A stretch of 64,000 nt of DNA from a virus: IMG/VR virus record IMGVR_UViG_3300030085_002431, positions 1-64,000 of that record. The stretch is one strand, 5' to 3'. Shown here one piece after another: positions 10,520-19,200 of the stretch; the first letter of the stretch is position 1, and every line of letters begins with the position of its first letter. A model generated the notes under the pieces. It saw only the letters and a program-made list of their open reading frames with translations. It was not told the DNA's origin and ran no database searches. The position numbers and the translations under genes were made by a program.

Positions 10520-10540
10520 AAAGAAAAAGTATCTTGTGCA

Positions 10541-13465
10541 ATGGCAAAGTTAGGGATAAATACTGGTTCCACTCCAAATGATGGTACTGGTGACTCATTA
10601 TTAAGTGGTGCTATTAAAGTTAATTCCAATTTTGATGAAATTTACTCCGCATTAGGAGATGGTTCTACCATAACCAACTCTATTGACTTTGCGGTTATTG
10701 CTGGTTATTCTACAGCATCTGGTATTGCTACCTACGCATCAAATGCTGGTATTGCAACTCTTGCTAATTATGCTACAAGTGCTGGTATTGCTACCAATGC
10801 TTCTACTGCAACTTATGCAGTAAATGCTGGGTTTTCGACTGGAGCAGCAACTGCTGATGGATTAGCAGGTACACCAAACATTACAGTTGGTTTTGTAACT
10901 GCGTCGTACCTTTCTGGAGATGGTGGGAATATAACTGGTATCGTAACTAATCTTACTGCTGGGAATGGTATCTCACTATCAAACAATGGTGGTACAGTTA
11001 ATGTAACTAATAATAAATCGGATGATTATCCATCAAAATGGGTTCAGACTGGCTCTGGAATCCATACAATGGCTAATGTTGGAATTGGAACCACAACTCC
11101 ACTAGCAGATCTACATATTAACAGTTCTCAAGTAAAACTAACTGATAGTAGTTCTATAAATTTAGATGATAATAATGCAATTCATTTTGGTTCAAGTGGT
11201 TCTGGTGACTCTTCACTGTTCTGGGATGGTACAGATTTAATACTAGAGGCATCAACAGGCAAATTTACTGTTAAAGACTCGACTAATAAGATATTTGAAG
11301 CAGTTGGTGGAGAAGGACCAATATTATATTATGACGGAGTTGAAAAACTTCAAGTACAATCAAATACTGTTTCATTTACTTCTGATGTTAATGTTACTGG
11401 TGACATCTATACATCTGGTGTTTGTACTGCAGTTTCTTTTTCTGGACATGGTTCTAATTTAACTGGTATTGTTACATCAATTGTTGCTGGAACAAATGTA
11501 ACTGTAACAAACAATTTTGGAACTTATACCATCAATTCTAGTGGTGGTGCTGTTAGTACTCTTACTGGTCTTACTGATGTAACTCTTACATCTCCTTCTA
11601 ATGGTGATGTTCTAAAATATGATGGTAATGGTTGGATTAACGATACTACTGCTGGTACTTATGGTGATTCTAATGTAGATACACATCTGAATGTTAGTGG
11701 CGCACTTACGGGGCAAATATTAAGTTGGAACGGTTCTGATTATGCCTGGGTAACAGACCAGACTGGTGGAGGTAGTTCATATGCAAACTCTGATGTTGAC
11801 ACACATCTAAATGTTAGTGGTGCTACTTCAGGTCAAATTTTAAGTTGGAATGGTTCGGATTATGCTTGGGTAGCAGACCAGACTGGTGGGGGAGGTTCTT
11901 CAACTCCAGAAATTACATGGACTTTGACAGCAAATGGTTCATCACATTATCAATTTGCTGGTGATGGATTTCCAACTGCTCAAAATGACCCTACATTATA
12001 TCTTGTAAGAGGACAAACTTATAAGTTTGTTAATAATACTGGTGCTCATCCATTTAGAATCCAATCTACTACTGCGGCAACAGGTGGTGGTACACAATAT
12101 AACAGTGGTGTAACAAATCAAGATGCGGGTAATGGGGTTACCTTAACATTTGTCGTGCCAATGGATGCACCTGATACATTGTATTATCAGTGTACATCAC
12201 ACACGTCGATGTTTGGAACAATTAATATTCTGTCAACTAGTAGTGGTGGTGGTTCATATGCAAACTCTGATGTTGACACACATCTGAATGTCAGTGGTGC
12301 ATCCACTGGTGAAATCCTTAGTTGGAATGGTTCTGATTATGCCTGGGTAGCAGACCAGACTGGTGCTTCCTATGCTAATTCGGATGTAGACACGCATTTG
12401 AATGTCAGTGGTGCTACATCAGGTCAAATCCTCATCTGGAATGGTTCTGATTATGATTGGGTATCAGAGGCTGGTATTACGACTTCAAGGATAAATGCTA
12501 ATACTCTGAATGTTACTGGTGTTGTTACTGCCACATCTTTCAATGGTAATCTAGATGCTTCCGATCTTGCTTCTGGAACTATACCTGATGCTAGATTCCC
12601 AGCAACACTTCCAACAGCATCTGGTGCTAATTTAACCAATCTCCCTTCATCACAATTAACAGGTGCCCTTCCTGCTATTGATGGTTCAGCACTTACTAAT
12701 TTACCATCATCTGGAACTCCATCTTACACTGATGTTCAGGTTGTATATGAGTTAACCAGTAATTCTAGTAGTTCAAATGGGTGGAGGATTAATGGAAACG
12801 CATTTACTAATACTACTGATAATCCAGACATATACTTAGTAAGAGGACAAAAATATCGATTCATCAATAATTCGGGTGGTTCGCATCCATTCCGTATACA
12901 AGACTCTGCGACATCAGCATACAACGCAGGTGTAACGAACAATGGAGCAACATCAGGTAACATTGATTTTATCCCCCAAAATGGTGCTCCAACACTATTA
13001 TACTATAATTGCACCAATCATAGTGGTATGCTTGGTAAAATTTATATTATTGGAGAACCAGGAAGAACAGTAAAAAATGCAGAAACTGCATCCATTGCAC
13101 AGGGAGCTTATGATGATATAACAATCCCAACAACAGGTAAAACATTTGCTTTACTTAAGATTCTGATCGGTGACCCTGCATGGGTAATATTGTATACAGA
13201 TGCGGCAAGTAGAACAGCTGATGCTGCAGGGACTGTAAATGGTAGAGCAGAGGGAACAGATCCAGCACCTGGTTCAGGTGTATTGGCAGAAGTGAGTAGC
13301 ACATCTTCGGGTTCGACTACATTTAAAATGACACCAGGATTGATTGGTTGGAATGATGACAGCACACCTGCTGCACAGGTTTATGCAAGAGTTTACAATA
13401 AGAGAGCAACAGCAGGTTCTAACACGGTTCTTGTAGCACTTACAACTGTTAATATAGAGGCATAA
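10541..13465 (+). CDS. Tail fibre with two cupredoxin domains, 974 aa
   Basis: A fibre-type protein. Its N-terminus (GINTGSTPNDGTGDSLLSG ... NSNFDEIY, residues 4-36) resembles the attachment segment common to cyanophage fibres. It is followed by alanine/glycine/threonine-rich shaft repeats. Four copies of an 'SDVDTHLNVSGA...GQILSWNGSDYAWV' unit lie at about residues 375-450 and 570-645. Two cupredoxin-like domains (about 458-566 and 730-840) each keep the four usual type-1 copper ligands: H503 with C551-x2-H554-x2-M557, and H782 with C824-x2-H827-x2-M830. The last 130 residues form a separate beta-rich tip. The stop overlaps the next ATG (TAATG). Copper binding is inferred from the ligand pattern. 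Host-surface binding is the likely role. Confidence 0.8.
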   Translation: MAKLGINTGSTPNDGTGDSLLSGAIKVNSNFDEIYSALGDGSTITNSIDFAVIAGYSTASGIATYASNAGIATLANYATSAGIATNASTATYAVNAGFSTGAATADGLAGTPNITVGFVTASYLSGDGGNITGIVTNLTAGNGISLSNNGGTVNVTNNKSDDYPSKWVQTGSGIHTMANVGIGTTTPLADLHINSSQVKLTDSSSINLDDNNAIHFGSSGSGDSSLFWDGTDLILEASTGKFTVKDSTNKIFEAVGGEGPILYYDGVEKLQVQSNTVSFTSDVNVTGDIYTSGVCTAVSFSGHGSNLTGIVTSIVAGTNVTVTNNFGTYTINSSGGAVSTLTGLTDVTLTSPSNGDVLKYDGNGWINDTTAGTYGDSNVDTHLNVSGALTGQILSWNGSDYAWVTDQTGGGSSYANSDVDTHLNVSGATSGQILSWNGSDYAWVADQTGGGGSSTPEITWTLTANGSSHYQFAGDGFPTAQNDPTLYLVRGQTYKFVNNTGAHPFRIQSTTAATGGGTQYNSGVTNQDAGNGVTLTFVVPMDAPDTLYYQCTSHTSMFGTINILSTSSGGGSYANSDVDTHLNVSGASTGEILSWNGSDYAWVADQTGASYANSDVDTHLNVSGATSGQILIWNGSDYDWVSEAGITTSRINANTLNVTGVVTATSFNGNLDASDLASGTIPDARFPATLPTASGANLTNLPSSQLTGALPAIDGSALTNLPSSGTPSYTDVQVVYELTSNSSSSNGWRINGNAFTNTTDNPDIYLVRGQKYRFINNSGGSHPFRIQDSATSAYNAGVTNNGATSGNIDFIPQNGAPTLLYYNCTNHSGMLGKIYIIGEPGRTVKNAETASIAQGAYDDITIPTTGKTFALLKILIGDPAWVILYTDAASRTADAAGTVNGRAEGTDPAPGSGVLAEVSSTSSGSTTFKMTPGLIGWNDDSTPAAQVYARVYNKRATAGSNTVLVALTTVNIEA
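11658..12475 (+). repeat. Four coding repeats of the VDTHLNVSG unit
   Basis: Four near-identical in-frame units of about 110-120 bases, in two pairs separated by the first cupredoxin domain. Each encodes (S/N)VDTHLNVSGA then GQILSWNGSDYAWV. The high DNA identity makes them candidate sites for recombination that changes fibre length. Confidence 0.75.
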
Positions 13466-16257
13466 TGGCAATTTTATTAGTTAACGTAAAACTAAGAGAC
13501 GGAGTTGACCAAAACTCATTTGTCAGTGAATTTGACTCCGTGTCAGAAGTAACTGTAAAAAATTTATTACCAAATATTCCAAATCTTGTTGTTTTTAATG
13601 TTGAGGAATCATATTTAAGTACACTTAAATCACACCCTTCTGTTGATTTCGCAGAAGAAGAAGAAACGTCATTTCCTGCCGTCACGTATCCATCTCTACC
13701 ATCTGTATATACAATATCTAATAAAACAGTATCTAGTAATAGTTTTATTGGAATAAATGGTAGTAAAGATGGAACAGATTATATTTCGTATCAACACTAT
13801 CTTGATACCGATATAATGCAGGAATTGGGCAACCTTAAAGTAGGTAATGCAGATTCTTCAATATATACAAAAATTGGTCTCAAGAGTTGGACTCATACAC
13901 ATAATGCACCAATACTGTTTACCCAAGCATTAGATGATTCCACAGGTAATTATAATCAACCACAGTGGTTACAAGATTACTATGATGATATTGTAGCAAT
14001 TCCATCTAATGCTACAGCAACTCTCACAACAGTTGCTACTGGTGGACACAATGCATTTGTAAATTCAAATGCAGATGGTGCTACCCTTCAGGCAGCAATT
14101 AGAAATTTTGTAGGTTCAACTAATCCATCTGGAACTATTACAAACAGTCAGATTGGTATTGCTCCTTCAGCAGGTCAAACTTATACTGTAGATGGTACAT
14201 CATATCCAGTTATGGGTAAATTATATGTGCCTACTGGTCTAGCATCCAGTCAAATTGATGTTGTAGTTGTATTTCATGGAACTCAATCTGATGGTGCATC
14301 TGGGGACACCATTGCAACTGCAGCATTTAATATGCTTGACAGATTTGTAGATAATACTGTCACAGACCTCAATATAAGAGATAAGATTGTTTTTTCTGTT
14401 GCATATCCTCAGGATAATATCTCTAACGCAAGAAATTTAAGTGTATCTGGTACTGGTACAGAGACATCAACATTCTTAATGGGAGATAACCTTCCGTATG
14501 CTAGAGCAGCAGTTGGTTGGGTCAAAAACTCTTTGAATAGTTTTATGTCGTCAAACAGCATTAGTAAAACTATTGGAGATGTTTATCTATTTGGTCACTC
14601 TCAAGGTGGTAAACTTGTCAGTAAAATTAACACCTTAGATACTGGCATTGCTGGTGTAATTGCAAATGCACCTGGTCCTATTGAGTTTGAACTAACTTGC
14701 TCAGTAGCAGGAGGATACAGCTGCAATAAAATTGCTGCAATTCATGGCACTGCTACCGCTATTGGTAGGTCTACTTATGATGAAATCACTTCATACCCAA
14801 GTCAAACTTATTCCAGTAGATATACGGGCAAATACGTAGACATTGTTACATTAGAGGGTGGAGGTGGTTTCACTGGAACTACATATCAAGGATATCAAGA
14901 TACTCACCCTGATTTTGATGACCCAGATAATACAGGAACTACAAGATGTGTTCCAATGGATTGGAATGGTTGCTCAGAGACATACAACACTCAAGTGACT
15001 CCCAATAACATGTTTGCTGCTCATGCTATAGGAACTTTGAGTACTGCTGGTGGATTGAATTCTGGATTTGCTAAAAAAGCAAAGCTTTATGCAGCGTATA
15101 CACAAGAAGGTTTAGCAACGGCATGTAATGCTATTATTCATTTTCACAATAATAAGAGTGTAAATTCAACAACAGGACTTAAAGACCCTACAATTGTAAT
15201 CGGTGAGTTTCAATATTTGCGAGATACATTTCAGGGTATAAAAGTTGATGAAATTGCCTCTATTACAGATCCTACTGGAGGGACAACAAATAGACCAGTT
15301 AGTGGATGGGGTTCTGATTTTACTCCATTTACAAGCAGAAATATTTTTCCATATCAAGTACAAGACCCCGATGATAGTTCATGGCACTGGATGGTTACCT
15401 TCCCTGACCAATCTCAATCTAGTGTCGTAAAAACTGCAATCGATTCTCTTTATGATAATGGAATTATTTTCATAACTGCTGCAGGTAACAATGGAGGAAC
15501 ATACGTTAAAGAGAGTGATTCTAGATGGAGTGGAACATATTGTACGACAGACTCAACTTACAAAAGCTATGGTATAACTTATAATAATGGTGTAGCATCT
15601 CCTACTAATGTTTCTGGTGCTAGTAATTGGTTTCCATTTAGAGCTTATGGTCCTCATGGTTTAGATAAGGGAATAGATGTTGCTGCAGGGCAAAATAGTG
15701 AAACTCTTGGTATGATTGAAGGATATAGTAATAGAGGACCAGGTATTGATATTGTTGGAAGAGGAGCAAATACATTTTCTGCCAAGCCAACCAACACCGA
15801 TACTAATGGAAAACAATGGGGAGACTTTTCTGGAACAAGTTGTGCTGCACCAACAGTTGCTGGTAAAGCAGCATGTATGATGGAGGAGTATTATACTCTT
15901 CATGGTGCTTGGCCTAACTTTGCACAAGTTAAAAACATGTTGCAAACTGAGGCAAGAAATGGAAATAATCGTATTATTGATCCAGAATCTACAACTTGGT
16001 CAAATGTTCCAGCAGCATCAAGTAGTAGTATTGAAATCAAGAGTCAATCGGAATATCCGAATGCTGATGCACTTCTTCGTATTCAATCATCAGGAACTAG
16101 TGGAAATGGTGGTTTCCAATTCGCAGAACTTGCGGGTACTCCCAAGTTTTTTGCTTTCTTGGATACAAGAGGGTATTCGAGAGAACAAACCAATGGTAGG
16201 AGACCTACATCAGGTGTGATGTATCCCAGACCAAGGAACGTTAGTGATGTGGAATAA
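13465..16257 (+). CDS. Subtilase-like (S8) virion protein with inserted alpha/beta-hydrolase domain, 930 aa
   Basis: Residues 1-65 look like an I9-type subtilase propeptide. Residues about 230-435 form an alpha/beta-hydrolase (esterase-like) domain: VVVVFHG (H271-G272) and the nucleophile elbow GHSQGG (S379). At the acid site, where relatives have HGTAD, this protein has HGTAT (427-431). The S8 fold then continues to about 840: oxyanion Asn in TAAGNNGG (N675) and catalytic Ser in SGTSCAAPTVAG (S792). The expected Asp region reads VDIVTLEGG (E464), and the His region reads FAAHAIGTL, with H520 three residues later than the canonical site. Both active sites may therefore be altered. It overlaps the fibre stop by one base. 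It may be a virion peptidase/esterase or a non-catalytic adhesin. Confidence 0.75.
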   Translation: MAILLVNVKLRDGVDQNSFVSEFDSVSEVTVKNLLPNIPNLVVFNVEESYLSTLKSHPSVDFAEEEETSFPAVTYPSLPSVYTISNKTVSSNSFIGINGSKDGTDYISYQHYLDTDIMQELGNLKVGNADSSIYTKIGLKSWTHTHNAPILFTQALDDSTGNYNQPQWLQDYYDDIVAIPSNATATLTTVATGGHNAFVNSNADGATLQAAIRNFVGSTNPSGTITNSQIGIAPSAGQTYTVDGTSYPVMGKLYVPTGLASSQIDVVVVFHGTQSDGASGDTIATAAFNMLDRFVDNTVTDLNIRDKIVFSVAYPQDNISNARNLSVSGTGTETSTFLMGDNLPYARAAVGWVKNSLNSFMSSNSISKTIGDVYLFGHSQGGKLVSKINTLDTGIAGVIANAPGPIEFELTCSVAGGYSCNKIAAIHGTATAIGRSTYDEITSYPSQTYSSRYTGKYVDIVTLEGGGGFTGTTYQGYQDTHPDFDDPDNTGTTRCVPMDWNGCSETYNTQVTPNNMFAAHAIGTLSTAGGLNSGFAKKAKLYAAYTQEGLATACNAIIHFHNNKSVNSTTGLKDPTIVIGEFQYLRDTFQGIKVDEIASITDPTGGTTNRPVSGWGSDFTPFTSRNIFPYQVQDPDDSSWHWMVTFPDQSQSSVVKTAIDSLYDNGIIFITAAGNNGGTYVKESDSRWSGTYCTTDSTYKSYGITYNNGVASPTNVSGASNWFPFRAYGPHGLDKGIDVAAGQNSETLGMIEGYSNRGPGIDIVGRGANTFSAKPTNTDTNGKQWGDFSGTSCAAPTVAGKAACMMEEYYTLHGAWPNFAQVKNMLQTEARNGNNRIIDPESTTWSNVPAASSSSIEIKSQSEYPNADALLRIQSSGTSGNGGFQFAELAGTPKFFAFLDTRGYSREQTNGRRPTSGVMYPRPRNVSDVE

Positions 16258-16260
16258 ATA
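16253..16260 (+). promoter_or_regulatory. Late promoter motif (AATAAATA)
   Basis: AATAAATA overlaps the stop codon of the subtilase-like gene and lies 38 bases before the next ATG. One base differs from TATAAATA. Confidence 0.5.
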
Positions 16261-16298
16261 TTCCTTATGAGAGTACTAGTCAATAAAGAGCAAAATAA

Positions 16299-19200
16299 AT
16301 GAGAACAGTACCAGGTTCAGGAGCACAATTCACTCCAATCTTCAACTCTGACTATGGTGTAGAGTCCTTTACCATAGGGGCTGGTGGAACTGGTTATGAT
16401 TCAAATGACCCACCAAAAATAGAAGTTCAAGATACAAATCCACCTGTAACAGAAGGCGTCTTTTTCCCAATCATTAGAAGTGGAGAAATTGTAAGGATTG
16501 CTGTACTTGAAAGTGGATTTGGATATTCTCCATTGACAGTTAATGAAGGTACAAAGGTTGGTATTGCAACTACTTCTTTTGTAGAAAGTTCTTTACTAGT
16601 AAGAACTGGTGTTGGTTCAGAAGTTTCTGTTTCTGTAGCAGGTACAGAATCCCATATTATTATGGATGTCCAGGGAAGTGATGGCACTTCTATTTTAGAA
16701 AACGGTTATAATAAGACAATCACTCAAACTGGTTATGCTGGAACATCGGCTCCTGTTGTTCCAGATGGTAGTGGTAATCAGAATGCTTTCTATGGTTTTA
16801 CTCATCCATTTGAGGCATATAAGACTAGTGGTATAGGAACTGGGGCAAAATTCAACGTATTCATTGTGTATGCATCTCTAGGAGATGGTAGTGCTATTTC
16901 AACATCCATTGTCCTTCGTGAAGGTGGTAGAAACTATGCTGTGGGAGATACAGTTTCTATCGCTGGTACTTATATGGGAGGACAAACCCCATTAAATGAC
17001 CTTTCATTTACCGTAAATACTGTTGCAAATACAAGAATCCCAGCAGAAGCAAATGCAGTATATTCCAACTTAGAAGCAACAACAGAAGTTGGTTCTGGTA
17101 CTAGTGCAAGATTTGAAGTTGCAAGAGATGGTCTTGGTGATATTTCACGAATTGATGTTGAATATGGTGGTGTTGGGTATGCGTTAACCAGTTTACTTAA
17201 AATAGAAGGGACGCAAGTTGGTGGTTTATCTCCTGCAGATGATATATTTTTATCACCAAGAGAACTTGGTGCGGACACACTTCCATCTAAAGTCTATGTT
17301 CAGAAGTTAGATGATAACAATTTTACTGTTTCTGGATTATCCACATCAGCAAGATTAGATATCACTTCTGTTGGAACTGGAGTTCATTCATTTGAATATC
17401 CAGATTCTGATGAGAGCACTATAATTTCTATTGATAATATAGTTCAAAATTCTCTTTACAGAAGAGATTTAAATGTCGGTCTTGCACAAACAGTTGGATT
17501 TACCGACGATAAGATATATTTGACAGGTGTCTCATCTATTACAGTTGCTGATACTATTCAAATAGGAACAGAATACTTTAAAATCAATACCATGGGTATT
17601 GGTGCTACAAACGAGATTGGTGTTACTAGGGGATATCTGGGTACTAAAACGAATTACCACCCTGTTGGAACTGCTATAACTATCCATAGAGGGGATTATA
17701 ATGTCGTTAAAGACCAAATTCATTTCACAACTGCACCATATGGTCCGACTGGACCAGAAGGATTGAAAATTAATTCATCCTTTAGTGGTAGAGCATTTAG
17801 TAGAAGGTTTGATCCAGGAACACCTAATGATAAAAATGTTATATTCGATGATTTATCAACACAATTTGTTGGTTCTTCTTCTACGGAGTTTTTCTTAAGA
17901 TCCAATGAACAACCTGTGGTTGGAGTTTATACGAATACTAATACTGTTTTAGCAAGTGGTGTTGATGTAAATAACCATCCTTTAATTTTTATCAATAATA
18001 TCCCCCAAATTTCAGGAACAGACTTTACTGTTGATAGTGCTTCTGGGGAGAATAGACTTAGATTTTTAACGGGTTCACCTTCTGCTGGTAAGATAGTAAG
18101 AACTGGTATTACTAGTGGTATTGGATATGCTCCATTAATTGGTGCTGGTGCAACCGTATCTATTGCTGGTGGACAAGTTACAGGCATCACTCTTAGGGGT
18201 TTTGGTAGTGGATACAGACAACCACCATTAATTACATTAGATTCTTCTACAGGCACAGGTGCAGCATTTACATGTACTGTTGGTGCTGGTGGAACATTAA
18301 CTGGAATTAGTGTTTTATCTCCTGGCAGTGGATATCCTGAAAATCGTTATGCTAATATCTCAACATCAACTTACACTCCATCTACAGGTCTATTATCAAT
18401 TACCTCTCCAAATCATGGTGTAGAAACTGGAGATTCTGTAAAAATTGCAGACAACAGTATTATATTTACTTGCACCTCTGATGGAAATTCTTCACAAGTA
18501 ACATATCCACGTTCAACAGACCCTGCTTCTAATAAGTGGTTACCTGCAACTAAAGTTGATGATGATACGATTGAAGTTAATGTGGGTTCATCGAATTTTG
18601 TATACTTCACTCCTACTGGTGCAAATTACGATCCTGCAACAGGAGTGATGGAGTTGACTATTGGTAGTCATAGTTTAGCTGCTAATACAAAAATTAAACT
18701 AGCAAATAACTCACTCACATTTACATGTGATAAGGATGGTAATACAACTCAACATCAATATCCACGTTCAACTGACCCATATTATGATACTTCAATTGTT
18801 ATTGATTCAGTTACTGCAACCACAATTACGATTAACGTAGGTGCAGCAGCACCTTCAGATCAGTATGCTCATACGTTCGTATCTGCTCTTCCTTTTTCAG
18901 TTATATCTGGTGGCAATTATCCACATACATTTGTAAATGCATTACCAAATGCATTGGTTATAGAAGTTGAGACCGTAGATGTTAATATTGGAATCCCATC
19001 AAACTATTTCAAAGTCCCACTTGTTTATTCTGATGGTTCTACTGGAAACGGAGAGGGTGCAAGTGCAGATATAGTTGTTGGAAATAGTGGTGATATAATT
19101 TCATTCCAGATGTATGATCCTGGTGAATTTTATGCAGTTGGAGATATCCTAACCCCAGATACATCATCTAATGGTTTAGTTACTTCAACATCTGGGACAT

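Noticed and set aside
11658-12475. Regular repeats that might look like a CRISPR array
   Set aside because: The units are in frame, encode the same peptide, and have conserved 'spacers'; they are fibre repeats.
13108-13365. Antisense open frames opposite fibre genes
   Set aside because: They arise from biased codon use in Gly/Ser/Thr-rich genes, lack start signals and show no domain. The same holds for the many other reverse-strand frames outside 61889-62680.
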